Assembly: GCA_052387255.1 (NCBI GenBank)
Contig: JBQTJI010000035.1
Coordinates: forward strand, 1 to 64,000
Length of the DNA: 64,000 bases
Source: JBBQXK01 sp052387255
GTDB lineage: Bacteria; Pseudomonadota; Alphaproteobacteria; Rhodobacterales; Rhodobacteraceae
Direction: 5' to 3'
The notes beneath the pieces are model-generated. The model made no database searches. It was not told the origin of the DNA and was given only the letters and a program-made list of their open reading frames with translations. Below are positions 1 to 8,785 of this stretch, piece after piece; the first letter of the stretch is position 1; every line of letters begins with the position of its first letter. A program made the position numbers and the translations under genes.

Positions 1-2
1 TC

Positions 3-260
3 CGGCCCGCGACCTTCATCGCGGTGGTGGTGACGGTGATCGGGGCGCTGCGGTCCTTCGACCTGGTGTCGATCATGACCTCGGGAGGGCCGTATGGGTC
101 GTCGCGGGTGCTATCCTATTACATGTACGAACAGGCGCTGAGCGAATACGGCTACCGCATGGGCTACGGCGCGGCCATCGCCGTGGTGCTGTTCGCGATC
201 ATGATGATCTTCATTTCGGGCTTCATCTGGAAGATGTGGCGCGACGAGACGGAGCGATAA
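3..260 (+). CDS. Sugar ABC transporter permease, MalF-like (C-terminal fragment)
   Basis: This is the C-terminal 85 residues of an inner-membrane permease; the gene begins left of the window and the reading frame is open from the first complete codon. The visible part contains the conserved cytoplasmic stretch ending in MTSGGPYGSSRVLSYY, which in MalF-type sugar permeases follows the EAA loop, then a final membrane helix near IAVVLFAIMMIFISGF. It ends one base before a MalG-like permease, so the two form the usual heterodimeric channel. Given the downstream alpha- and beta-galactosidases, the likely cargo is a galactoside; that substrate is inferred only from context. The solute-binding protein would be expected upstream. 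Confidence 0.9.
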   Translation, partial: RPATFIAVVVTVIGALRSFDLVSIMTSGGPYGSSRVLSYYMYEQALSEYGYRMGYGAAIAVVLFAIMMIFISGFIWKMWRDETER

Positions 261-261
261 G

Positions 262-1107
262 ATGTTTCCCAGACCCATCGAACAGACCTCGCCCGCCACG
301 CAATGGATGTACAAGCTGGCCCTGCCGCTGGCGCTGATCCTGTGGCTGTTCCCGCTCTTGGGGGTGGCCATCACCTCGGTCCGCCCGGCTGCGGACCTGG
401 CGCAGGGCAACTATTTCGGCATCCCGTCCTATCTGGCGTTCGAGAACTACGCGGACGTGTTCCGCAACACGCCGATGGGCCGCTACATCCTGAACTCGTT
501 CATCGTCACGATCCCCACGGTGATCGGCGCGGTCGCCCTGTCGCTGATGACGGGGTTTGCCCTGGCGATCTACCGCTTCAACGGCAACCTTCTGGTGTTC
601 TTCATGTTCGTGGCGGGCAACTTCGTGCCCTTCCAGATCCTGATGGTGCCGGTCCGGGACATGACGCTGTCGCTTGGCATGTACAACACATACTGGGGCC
701 TCGCGCTGTTCCACATCGCCTTCCAGACCGGGTTCTGCACGCTGTTCATGCGCAACTTCATCAAGGCCCTGCCCTTCGAACTGATCGAGGCGGCACGGGT
801 CGAGGGCGTCGCCGAATGGCGCATCTTCTGGTACATCGTGCTGCCCCTGATGCGCCCCGCCATCGCGGCCCTGTCGGTCTTGATCTTCACCTTCATCTGG
901 AACGATTTCTTCTGGGCCACCGTGCTGACCACCAGCCCGGAAACCCAGCCGATCACTGCGGGGTTGTCCTCGCTCAACGGCCAATGGGTGGCCGCCTGGC
1001 ACCTGGTGTCGGCGGGGTCGATCCTGGCCGCCCTTCCCCCCGTGCTGATGTTCTTCCTGATGCAAAGGCATTTCATCGCGGGGCTTACTCTCGGAGCCGT
1101 CAAATGA
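262..1107 (+). CDS. Carbohydrate ABC transporter permease, MalG-like
   Basis: A 281-residue permease of the MalG/UgpE class (binding-protein-dependent transport inner membrane component). Several hydrophobic segments are visible (roughly residues 20-40, 85-105, 115-135, 150-170, 205-225 and 255-275). The EAA loop that contacts the ATPase reads ELIEAARVEGVAEWRIFWYI, with the conserved EAA and G spacing. It starts one base after the preceding permease and its TGA overlaps the ATG of the alpha-galactosidase (ATGA), so translation is probably coupled. No ATP-binding subunit is in this operon segment; it must be encoded outside the window or shared. Confidence 0.93.
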   Translation: MFPRPIEQTSPATQWMYKLALPLALILWLFPLLGVAITSVRPAADLAQGNYFGIPSYLAFENYADVFRNTPMGRYILNSFIVTIPTVIGAVALSLMTGFALAIYRFNGNLLVFFMFVAGNFVPFQILMVPVRDMTLSLGMYNTYWGLALFHIAFQTGFCTLFMRNFIKALPFELIEAARVEGVAEWRIFWYIVLPLMRPAIAALSVLIFTFIWNDFFWATVLTTSPETQPITAGLSSLNGQWVAAWHLVSAGSILAALPPVLMFFLMQRHFIAGLTLGAVK

Positions 1108-2459
1108 CCAAGATCGCCTTCATCGGGGCCGGATCGACGGTGTTCATGAAGAACATCATCGGCGACGCCCTGCACAAGCCCGCCCTGTCCGGGGCCACCA
1201 TCGCCCTGATGGACATCGATCCGAGGCGGCTGGAGGAAAGCGCCCTCGTTGCGCGCAAGCTGGCCAGCACTCTGGGCGCAGCCGCAAAGGTTGAAACCTT
1301 CACCAACCAGCGCCGCGCGCTGGCAGGGGCCGATTTCGTCATCGTCGCCTTCCAGATCGGCGGCTACAAACCCTGCACCGTGACCGATTTCGAGGTGCCG
1401 AAGAAGGTCGGCCTGCGCCAGACCATCGCCGACACGCTGGGTGTGGGCGGCATCATGCGGGCCTTGCGCACCGTGCCACACCTGTGGAAGGTCGCCGAGG
1501 ACATGGCGCAGGTCTGCCCCGACGCGACCATGCTGCAATACGTCAACCCGATGGCGATCAACACCTGGGCCCTGTCGGCAAAGTTCCCGGCCCTGAAACA
1601 GGTCGGCCTCTGCCACTCGGTCCAGGGCACCGCCGCCGAACTGGCGCGCGACCTCGGGCTTCCCGTGCAGGATCTGCGCTATCGCGCGGGCGGCATCAAT
1701 CACATGGCCTTCTACCTCAACTTCGAGGCGCGGAACCCTGACGGCACGTACCGCGACCTCTACCCCTCCTTACGCGAAGGCTACCGCGCCGGGCGCATCC
1801 CTCTCGAATCCGACTGGAACCCGCGCTGCCCCAACCTGGTGCGCTACGAGGCGATGATGCATCTGGGGTATTTCGTCACCGAATCATCCGAGCATTTCGC
1901 CGAATATGTCCCCTGGTTCATAAAGTCCGGCCGCCCCGACCTGATCGACCAGTTCCGCATCCCGCTGGACGAATATCCGGTCCGCTGCGAGGAACAGGTG
2001 GCGCGCTGGACCGCCCAGGCCGAGGCCTACGCATCGGCCGACCGGATCGAGGTGAAGCCCAGCCATGAATATGCCGCCACCATCATGAATTCGGTCGTGA
2101 CGGGCGAGCCTTCGGTCATCTACGGCAACGTCGCGAACCGCGGCTTCATTCCCCAACTGCCCGAGGGCGCGGCGGTCGAGGTGCCCTGCATGGTCGATGC
2201 GAACGGCCTGCAACCCACTGTGGTCCGCGACATTCCCCCGCAACTGGTGGCGCTGATGCGGACCAACCTGAACGTCCAGGAACTGACCGTCGCCGCCCTG
2301 CTGGAGGAGAACCGCGAGCATGTCTATCATGCCGCGATGCTCGACCCCCACACCGCAGCGGAACTGGACCTGCGCCAGATCCGGGCGCTGATCCACGACC
2401 TGATCACGGCGCATGGCGACTGGCTGCCCGATTGGCTGCAATCGCGGCGGGCGGCCTGA
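1104..2459 (+). CDS. melA: Alpha-galactosidase / alpha-glycosidase, GH4 family
   Basis: A 451-residue glycoside hydrolase of family 4, the NAD- and divalent-metal-dependent family that cleaves glycosides by transient oxidation at C3. The Rossmann signature FIGAGSTVF is at residues 6-14. The metal-site cysteine sits in LCHSVQG (C170) and the conserved histidine in GGINHMAF (H200), the pattern of alpha-galactosidase (MelA) members. Length agrees with the family (about 450). The start was set at the ATG overlapping the upstream TGA rather than the much longer open frame. Acting in the cytoplasm after uptake, it would release galactose from melibiose- or raffinose-type sugars. Alpha-glucosidase or galacturonidase specificity is possible but less likely beside DgoK/DgoA. 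Confidence 0.9.
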   Translation: MTKIAFIGAGSTVFMKNIIGDALHKPALSGATIALMDIDPRRLEESALVARKLASTLGAAAKVETFTNQRRALAGADFVIVAFQIGGYKPCTVTDFEVPKKVGLRQTIADTLGVGGIMRALRTVPHLWKVAEDMAQVCPDATMLQYVNPMAINTWALSAKFPALKQVGLCHSVQGTAAELARDLGLPVQDLRYRAGGINHMAFYLNFEARNPDGTYRDLYPSLREGYRAGRIPLESDWNPRCPNLVRYEAMMHLGYFVTESSEHFAEYVPWFIKSGRPDLIDQFRIPLDEYPVRCEEQVARWTAQAEAYASADRIEVKPSHEYAATIMNSVVTGEPSVIYGNVANRGFIPQLPEGAAVEVPCMVDANGLQPTVVRDIPPQLVALMRTNLNVQELTVAALLEENREHVYHAAMLDPHTAAELDLRQIRALIHDLITAHGDWLPDWLQSRRAA

Positions 2460-2473
2460 AGGACGGCGGAACG

Positions 2474-3244
2474 ATGGACGACCTTCCGACCTTTCCCGAC
2501 ATCAAGGGCCGTTCGGTCTTCATCACCGGCGGCGGATCGGGGATCGGCGCGGCCCTGACCGAGGGGTTCCTGCGCCAGGGCGCGCGCGTCGCCTTCTGCC
2601 AGCGGCGGGATGCAACGGCTTTCGTCGACGACATGGCGGCAGCCACCGGCAACCGCCCGCTGTTCCTGCCCTGCGACATCACCGACACCGATGCGCTGAA
2701 GACGGCGCTCGCGCAGGCCGCCACGGCACACGGGCCGGTCGGCGTCCTTGTGAACAACGCCGCCAACGACCAGCGGCAGAAAACGCTGGACCTGACGCCC
2801 GACGACTGGGACTGGTCCCAGAACGTGAACCTTCGTTCGTATTTCTTCGCGGCCCAGGCCGTGCTGCCGGGAATGATCGCGGGCGGAGGCGGGGCCATCG
2901 TCAATTTCAGCTCGATCAGCTACATGATCGGCGATGCAGGCTACCTGCCCTACATCACCGCCAACGCCGGGATCATCGGCATGACGCGCAGCCTGGCCCG
3001 CGAGTTCGGGCCGCACCGCATCCGCGTCAACGCGCTGGCACCCGGATGGGTCCTGACCCCGAAACAGCTGGAAATGTGGGCCACGCCCGAAGGCGTCGCC
3101 GCCTTCCTCAAACGCCAGTGCCTGCCAGACAGCCTGCAGCCCGCCGATATCGTCGGCGGCGTGCTGTTCCTGTCGTCCAAGGCGTCGCGCATGATGACCG
3201 GACAGTCGCTGGTGATCGACGGCGGCGTGGTGGTGACAGGATGA
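2474..3244 (+). CDS. SDR family oxidoreductase, probable sugar (galactose) dehydrogenase
   Basis: A 256-residue short-chain dehydrogenase. The cofactor loop TGGGSGIG lies at about residues 18-25, the NNA motif follows, and the active-site serine (S147) and tyrosine (Y160) are in SSISYM and PYITANAG. The residue four after the tyrosine, normally the catalytic lysine, is Asn164. In this operon it would be expected to oxidise galactose to galactonolactone, the first De Ley-Doudoroff step; this role is inferred from neighbours. Two starts are possible: I prefer the ATG at 2474, which starts MDDLPTFPDIKG just before the first beta strand, over an upstream ATG at 2432 inside melA. Its stop overlaps the dgoK start. 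Confidence 0.82.
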   Translation: MDDLPTFPDIKGRSVFITGGGSGIGAALTEGFLRQGARVAFCQRRDATAFVDDMAAATGNRPLFLPCDITDTDALKTALAQAATAHGPVGVLVNNAANDQRQKTLDLTPDDWDWSQNVNLRSYFFAAQAVLPGMIAGGGGAIVNFSSISYMIGDAGYLPYITANAGIIGMTRSLAREFGPHRIRVNALAPGWVLTPKQLEMWATPEGVAAFLKRQCLPDSLQPADIVGGVLFLSSKASRMMTGQSLVIDGGVVVTG

Positions 3245-4137
3245 AACCGGACTGGATCGCCGTCGACTGGGGCACGTCGCACCTGCGCGTCTTTGCCATG
3301 TCGGGCGGGCAGGTCGTGGCCGAGGCGTCCAGCGACCGGGGCATGGGAACGCTGGTCCGCGACCAGTTCGAAGGGGCGCTGCTGGATCTGATCGCGCCCT
3401 GGCTGACCGGCCCGATTCCGGTTGTCGCCTGCGGCATGGTCGGCAGCCGCCAGGGCTGGCACGAAGCCCCCTATCGCAGCGTGCCCTGCACGCCGCTTGA
3501 TCCCCTGTCGCTGGTGCGGGTCCCGACGCTCGACCCCCGCCTGCACCTGTCGATCGTGCCCGGCCTGAAACAGCCCGGCCCCGCCGACGTCATGCGCGGC
3601 GAAGAGACCCAGATCGCCGGGGCGCTGGCCCTGATGCCCGGCTTCGACGGCGTGCTCTGCCTGCCCGGCACGCATTCCAAATGGGTCCACGTCTCGGCGA
3701 ACGAGGTGGTCAGTTTCCAGACCGCGATGACGGGCGAACTGTTCGCCCTTCTGTCCCGGCACTCCGTCCTGCGCCATGGCATGGGCGGCGAAGGCTGGGA
3801 TGATGCGGCCTTCGACACGGCCCTGTCCGACGCCCTGTCGCGGCCCGAACGGCTGGGAACCCGGCTGTTCGCGCTGCGGGCGGAGGGGTTGCTGAACAAC
3901 CTTTCACAATCGCAGGCCCGCGCCCGGCTGTCCGGCCTGCTCATCGGTGTCGAACTGGCGGCGACGCGGGCCTATTGGCTGGGTCAGCCGGTTGCCATCG
4001 TCGGGGCCGACCGGCTGGCCGACCTTTATGCCCGTGCCCTGACGGCCCAGGGGGCCAGCCCGCGCCTGCTGTCGGTGCGCGACTGCACGTTGTCGGGCCT
4101 GTCCCTGGCCCGGACGCACCAGGGAGCCGCCGCATGA
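3241..4137 (+). CDS. dgoK: 2-dehydro-3-deoxygalactonokinase
   Basis: A 298-residue kinase that phosphorylates 2-keto-3-deoxygalactonate at O6. It begins with the phosphate-binding hairpin WIAVDWGTSHLRV of the ASKHA-fold DgoK family and contains the family stretches GMVGSRQGWHEAPY and LPGTHSKWVHV. Length agrees with known DgoK proteins (about 290-300). The ATG overlaps the SDR stop by four bases and its own TGA overlaps the ATG of dgoA, so the three genes are translationally coupled. This is the best functional anchor for galactose degradation through 2-keto-3-deoxygalactonate. Confidence 0.95.
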   Translation: MKPDWIAVDWGTSHLRVFAMSGGQVVAEASSDRGMGTLVRDQFEGALLDLIAPWLTGPIPVVACGMVGSRQGWHEAPYRSVPCTPLDPLSLVRVPTLDPRLHLSIVPGLKQPGPADVMRGEETQIAGALALMPGFDGVLCLPGTHSKWVHVSANEVVSFQTAMTGELFALLSRHSVLRHGMGGEGWDDAAFDTALSDALSRPERLGTRLFALRAEGLLNNLSQSQARARLSGLLIGVELAATRAYWLGQPVAIVGADRLADLYARALTAQGASPRLLSVRDCTLSGLSLARTHQGAAA

Positions 4138-4742
4138 CCCACCTGCCCCTGATCGCCATCCTGCGCGGCCTGACCCCGCCCGAGGCCCTGCCCGTGACCC
4201 GCGCCCTGCTGGACGCCGGGATCACCCGCATCGAGGTGCCGCTGAACTCGCCCGACCCCTTCGCCTCGATTGCCGCCATGGCACAGGCTTTTGGCGACGC
4301 GGCCCAGATCGGCGCGGGCACCGTACTGACCGTGGCGCAGGTGGCGCAGGTACAGGCGGCAGGCGGCACGCTGGTCGTCTCGCCCAATGCCGACCCGCTC
4401 GTGATCGCCGAAACCCGCAGGCTGGGCATGGAAAGCTGGCCCGGCGTGATGACCCCCACCGAATGCTTCGCCGCCCTGCATGCCGGGGCGACGGGGCTGA
4501 AACTGTTCCCGGCCAGCCTGATCGGCCCCGACGGGCTGCGCGCCATCCGCGCCGTCCTGCCCCCCGCCTGCCCGGTCTATGCCGTGGGCGGGGCGGGGCC
4601 TGCGAACTTTGCGCAGTGGGTGCAGGCGGGCGCGCAGGGGTTCGGCATCGGCACCGCGCTCTATACGCCGGGCCTCGGCGTGGACGACATCGCCCTGCGC
4701 GCCCGCGCCATCGTCACCGCCTACCAGGGAGCGATCCCATGA
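4134..4742 (+). CDS. dgoA: 2-dehydro-3-deoxy-6-phosphogalactonate aldolase
   Basis: A 202-residue class I aldolase of the KDPG/KDPGal (Eda) family, splitting 2-keto-3-deoxy-6-phosphogalactonate into pyruvate and glyceraldehyde-3-phosphate. The N terminus LIAILRGLTPPEA, the strand GAGTVL and the Schiff-base lysine in GLKLFPAS (K123) are all present. Assignment to the galactonate rather than the gluconate branch rests on coupling to dgoK. ATGA junctions link it to both neighbours. Confidence 0.94.
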   Translation: MTHLPLIAILRGLTPPEALPVTRALLDAGITRIEVPLNSPDPFASIAAMAQAFGDAAQIGAGTVLTVAQVAQVQAAGGTLVVSPNADPLVIAETRRLGMESWPGVMTPTECFAALHAGATGLKLFPASLIGPDGLRAIRAVLPPACPVYAVGGAGPANFAQWVQAGAQGFGIGTALYTPGLGVDDIALRARAIVTAYQGAIP

Positions 4743-5581
4743 TCTTTGACACCCGCGCCTGCCAGCTTGGCGAAGGGCCGCTCTGGCATCCCGTTCGTGA
4801 ACAGTTGTTCTGGTTCGACATCACCGGTCGCCGCCTGCTGACACGCAAGGGCGACAGCCTGCAGGAATGGCACTTTGCCGAGATGGTGTCGGCTGCCGGC
4901 TGGACCGGACCGGACGGGCTGTTCATCGCCTCGGAAACCGGCCTGTTCAAGTTCGACATCGAATTCGGAACCCGGACGCCGGTCTGCGAACTGGAGGCCG
5001 GCAATGCCGACACCCGATCGAACGACGGCCGCGCCGATCCGCAGGGCGGGTTCTGGATCGGCACCATGAGCAAGCAGGAAACCCGCGGCGCAGGCGGCAT
5101 CTACCGCTGGTACCGGGGCGAATTGCGCTGTCTTTATCCGCGCATCAGCATCCCCAACGCGATCTGCTTTGCCCCCGACGGCCGCACCGCGCATTTCGCC
5201 GACACGGTCACCGGCCAGGTCATGCGCGTGGCGCTGGACGCCCAGGGCTGGCCGCAGGGCGCGCCCGAGGTCCACCTCGACCTGCGGGCCGAGGGGCTGA
5301 ACCCCGACGGGGCCGTCGTCGATGCCGAGGGTCGGCTGTGGCTGGCCGAATGGGGTGCCGCGCGGGTGGCGTGCTACGCCCCCGACGGCAGCCGCGTGAT
5401 GACCATGGCCTTCCCCGCCCCCCACACCTCGTGTCCCGCGTTCGGGGGCAGCACGCTCTACTGCACCACAGCGCTGCACCACATGTCCGACGCCGCCCGC
5501 GCCGCGCACCCGGATGCAGGCTGCACCTTTGCCGCGACGAACGTGGCGCAGGGTCAATCCGAACACAGGGTCATATTGTGA
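4739..5581 (+). CDS. SMP-30/gluconolactonase family lactonase
   Basis: A 280-residue six-bladed beta-propeller of the SMP-30/gluconolactonase family. Recognisable features are the metal-ligand glutamate in LGEGPLW (E12), the block NDGRADPQGGFWIGTM, the ligand asparagine in SIPNAICFAPDG and the aspartate in GLNPDGAVVDAEG. In this operon it would hydrolyse galactonolactone to galactonate between the dehydrogenase and dehydratase steps. The exact lactone is inferred. It overlaps dgoA by four bases and the GTG start of the beta-galactosidase by four bases. Confidence 0.9.
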   Translation: MIFDTRACQLGEGPLWHPVREQLFWFDITGRRLLTRKGDSLQEWHFAEMVSAAGWTGPDGLFIASETGLFKFDIEFGTRTPVCELEAGNADTRSNDGRADPQGGFWIGTMSKQETRGAGGIYRWYRGELRCLYPRISIPNAICFAPDGRTAHFADTVTGQVMRVALDAQGWPQGAPEVHLDLRAEGLNPDGAVVDAEGRLWLAEWGAARVACYAPDGSRVMTMAFPAPHTSCPAFGGSTLYCTTALHHMSDAARAAHPDAGCTFAATNVAQGQSEHRVIL

Positions 5582-7473
5582 AACGAGGGCTTGGCGTCTG
5601 CTACTATCCCGAACACTGGCCCGAGGCCTGGTGGCCCGAGGATGCGGCCCGCATGGCCGGGATCGGGCTGACCTGGGTGCGCATCGGCGAATTTGCCTGG
5701 AACCGGATGGAACCCGAACCGGGGCGCTATGACCTGGACTGGCTGGACCGCGCCATCGACACCCTGGGTGCGGCGGGGTTGAAGGTGGTCCTCGGCACGC
5801 CCACGGCGACGCCCCCCCGCTGGATGCTGGCACGCCACCCCGACATGCTGCCCGTCGATGTTCAGGGCCGGACGCGCGGCTTCGGCTCTCGCCGCCACTA
5901 CGACTTTTCGCACCAGGGCTACCGGCAGGACTGCGCGCGGATCGTGACCGTGCTGGCCGAACGCTACGGGAAGAACCCCCATGTCGCGGCCTGGCAGACC
6001 GACAACGAATATGCCTGCCACGACACGGCGCATTCCTATTCCGACGCCGCACGGGCCGGCTTCCGCGACTGGCTGGCGCAGAAATACCAGTCGCCGCAGG
6101 CGCTCAACCGGGCCTGGGGCAATGTGTTCTGGTCGATGGACTATGCCGCCTTCGACGAGATCGACCTGCCGAACCTGACGGTGACCGAGGCGAACCCCGC
6201 GCACTGGATGGATTTCCGCCGCTATTCGTCCGACCAGGTGGTCAGCTTCAACCGTCTCCAGGCCGACATCATCCGCCGCCACTCGCCCGCACCCATCAGC
6301 CACAACTACATGGGCCGGATCACCGAGTTCGACCATTTCGGCACCGGGGCCGATCTCGACATCGCCGCTTGGGACAGCTATCCCCTGGGCTTCCTGTCCG
6401 ACCGGCTGGAGGTCACGCCCGAACACAAACGTTCGTTCGCCCGCCAGGGCGATCCCGATTTCCAGGCCTTCCACCATGACCTCTACCGCGCCGTCGGACG
6501 GGGGCGCTGGTGGGTGATGGAACAGCAGCCCGGCCCGGTGAACTGGGCCCCCTGGAACCCCGATCCCCTGCCCGGCATGGCCCGCCTCTGGGCGTGGGAG
6601 GCGTTTGCCCACGGGGCCGAGGCGGTGTGCTGGTTCCGCTGGCGGCAGGCCCCCTTCGGCCAGGAACAACAGCATGCGGGGCTTCTGCGCCCCGACAGCG
6701 TGGCGGCCCCCGCGTATCACGAGGCGGCAGAGGTCGCGCGCGAACTGGCGGCGATGCCCGAGGTGGAACCCGGCAAAGCCCCGGTGGCGCTGGTCTTCGA
6801 CTATGCATCCGCCTGGGCCTGGGCGACGCAACCGCAGGGCCGCGACTTCGACTATTTCCGGCTGGTCTTCGCGGTCTACCGGGGTCTGCGGCGGCTGGGC
6901 CTGTCGGTCGACATCCTGCCCCCCGACACCGCCGACCTGGCGGCCTACCGGCTGGTCCTGGCCCCCGGCGTGGCCACCCTGACCGACGCCCTGAAGCAGG
7001 CCCTGGCGACGCATCCGGGCATCGCGATCCTCGGCCCCCGGACCAATGCCAAGACCGCCGACTTCGCCATCCCCGTGCCCCTGCCCCCGGCCCTGCCCGG
7101 CCTTGCCTGCACCGTGATGCGGGTCGAAAGCCTGGCCCCCGACGTGCCGGTGCCGCTGGCAGAGGGCGGCAGTTTCCTGCACTGGCGCGAAAAGACCGAA
7201 GGCACCCCGGTGCGCGAATCCACAACCGACGGCTGGCCCGCCGTCGTCGGCGACCGCCTGCGCTATCTGGCGGGCTGGCCCGACGAGGCGGCCATGGCCC
7301 GCGTCCTGGGCGCGGCCTGCACCGATGCAGGGATCGCCACCGACGCGCTGCCCGACGGCCTGCGCTGCCGCGAGACCGGCACCTGGCGGTTCTGGATCAA
7401 CTACGGGGCCGACGCCGTCACCCACAAGGGTCGCACGGTGCCGGGCGCAGGGGTGATCTGGGAACCCCTCTGA
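5578..7473 (+). CDS. Beta-galactosidase, GH42 family
   Basis: A 631-residue cytoplasmic beta-galactosidase of glycoside hydrolase family 42. It opens with RGLGVCYYPEHWPEAWW, typical of the TIM-barrel start. The acid/base glutamate is in WQTDNEYACHD (E144) and the nucleophile glutamate in WWVMEQQPGPVNW (E315). The trimerisation and C-terminal domains follow (roughly residues 390-631). I chose the GTG at 5578, which overlaps the lactonase stop as GTGA; the open frame extends further upstream only because it shadows that gene. With the GH4 enzyme it lets the operon handle both alpha- and beta-galactosides. It is the last gene of the run: 73 bases separate it from an MFS gene. Confidence 0.93.
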   Translation: MKRGLGVCYYPEHWPEAWWPEDAARMAGIGLTWVRIGEFAWNRMEPEPGRYDLDWLDRAIDTLGAAGLKVVLGTPTATPPRWMLARHPDMLPVDVQGRTRGFGSRRHYDFSHQGYRQDCARIVTVLAERYGKNPHVAAWQTDNEYACHDTAHSYSDAARAGFRDWLAQKYQSPQALNRAWGNVFWSMDYAAFDEIDLPNLTVTEANPAHWMDFRRYSSDQVVSFNRLQADIIRRHSPAPISHNYMGRITEFDHFGTGADLDIAAWDSYPLGFLSDRLEVTPEHKRSFARQGDPDFQAFHHDLYRAVGRGRWWVMEQQPGPVNWAPWNPDPLPGMARLWAWEAFAHGAEAVCWFRWRQAPFGQEQQHAGLLRPDSVAAPAYHEAAEVARELAAMPEVEPGKAPVALVFDYASAWAWATQPQGRDFDYFRLVFAVYRGLRRLGLSVDILPPDTADLAAYRLVLAPGVATLTDALKQALATHPGIAILGPRTNAKTADFAIPVPLPPALPGLACTVMRVESLAPDVPVPLAEGGSFLHWREKTEGTPVRESTTDGWPAVVGDRLRYLAGWPDEAAMARVLGAACTDAGIATDALPDGLRCRETGTWRFWINYGADAVTHKGRTVPGAGVIWEPL

Positions 7474-7546
7474 CCCGCAGAAACGGAATGGCGGCCATCA
7501 CCAATCGGCATTTGACCCTGCCGCGCACGCAGGGCATGCAGCCGCC

Positions 7547-8779
7547 ATGACGCGTGCCCTGTTCACCCCGGTTCTGATCGCCGGTTCCATCGTCCTGATG
7601 CTGTCCTTCGCGATCAGGGGCAGTTTCGGCGTGTTCCAGTTGCCGATCGCCAACGAATTCAACCGGCCCCGGTCGGATTTCAGCCTGGCCATCGCGATCC
7701 AGAACCTGGCCTGGGGCGTGGCGCAGCCGGTGTTCGGGATGCTGGGCGAACGCTTCGGCGACCGCCGGGCCATCGTCGCGGGCGCGGTCCTGTATGCGGC
7801 GGGGCTGGTGCTGACGGCCTATGCCTATACGCCGGGGCAGATGCAGGCGCTCGAGGTGCTGGTCGGCTTCGGCATCGCGGGCACCGGGTTCGGGGTGATC
7901 CTTGCCATGGTGGGCCGGGCGGCGGCGCCCGAACACCGCTCGATGACGCTGGGCATCGCCACCGCCGTGGGCTCGGTCGGTCAGGTGATCGGCGCGCCGG
8001 TGGCCGAGGTGCTGATGCCGCTGGTCGGCTGGCAATCGGTGTTCCTGATCTTTGCGGGCGTCATCATTGCCTCGCTTCTGGCCCTGCCGTTCATGCGCGC
8101 GTCACGCCTCGCCAGCCGGGACGAGCTGGAGGAATCGCTCGGCACCGTGCTGAGGCGCGCCTTCAGCGACCCGACCTATACCATGATCTTCCTCGGCTTC
8201 TTCTCCTGCGGCTATCAGATTGCCTTCATCACCGCGCATTTCCCGGCCTTCGTGACCGAGCTTTGCGGCCCGATCGACCCCGCAGGCATGATCGCGGGCA
8301 TGGGCATCACCACGACCTCGGCGCTCGGCGCGGTGTCGATCAGCGTGATCGGGCTGTTCAACATCCTGGGCACGCTGACCGCCGGCTGGCTGGGCAAGAG
8401 CTACTCCAAGAAATACCTGCTGGCGGGCATCTACACGGCCCGCACCATCGCGGCGGCGGTGTTCTTCCTCCTGCCGATCACGCCCGCATCGGTGCTGGTG
8501 TTCTCGGCGGTCATGGGGTCGCTGTGGCTTGCCACGGTGCCGCTGACCTCGGGGCTGGTGGCGCATATCTACGGCATCCGGCACATGGGCACGCTTTACG
8601 GCTTCATCTTCCTGTCGCACCAGATCGGCGGGTTCCTTGGGGCCTGGCTTGGCGGGGCGATGTACGACATCACCGGCGGCTATGCGCTGGTCTGGTGGAT
8701 CGGCGTGGCGGTCGGCGCATTCTCGGCCATCGTGCACCTGCCGATCCGCGAGGATCGACCCCTGGCTCAACCGGCCTGA
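7547..8779 (+). CDS. MFS transporter
   Basis: A 410-residue major facilitator superfamily protein with about twelve hydrophobic segments in two halves split by a charged loop near residues 185-205. The segment GMLGERFGDRRAIV after helix 2 is the MFS motif-A-like signature. The overall character (FAIRGSFGVFQLPIANEF start, later LFNILGTLTAGWLG) resembles the monocarboxylate or oxalate-formate antiporter-like branch, but the substrate cannot be read from sequence. It lies downstream of the galactoside operon and six bases before a second MFS gene. Confidence 0.88.
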   Translation: MTRALFTPVLIAGSIVLMLSFAIRGSFGVFQLPIANEFNRPRSDFSLAIAIQNLAWGVAQPVFGMLGERFGDRRAIVAGAVLYAAGLVLTAYAYTPGQMQALEVLVGFGIAGTGFGVILAMVGRAAAPEHRSMTLGIATAVGSVGQVIGAPVAEVLMPLVGWQSVFLIFAGVIIASLLALPFMRASRLASRDELEESLGTVLRRAFSDPTYTMIFLGFFSCGYQIAFITAHFPAFVTELCGPIDPAGMIAGMGITTTSALGAVSISVIGLFNILGTLTAGWLGKSYSKKYLLAGIYTARTIAAAVFFLLPITPASVLVFSAVMGSLWLATVPLTSGLVAHIYGIRHMGTLYGFIFLSHQIGGFLGAWLGGAMYDITGGYALVWWIGVAVGAFSAIVHLPIREDRPLAQPA

Positions 8780-8785
8780 TCCGCC

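Noticed and set aside
303..1103. Possible upstream extension of the alpha-galactosidase frame
   Set aside because: The extension only shadows the MalG-like permease; GH4 proteins start at the Rossmann motif, matching ATG 1104.
5554..7425. A 623-codon open frame antisense to the GH42 gene
   Set aside because: Composition typical of GC-rich antisense frames; GH42 catalytic residues on the other strand are intact.
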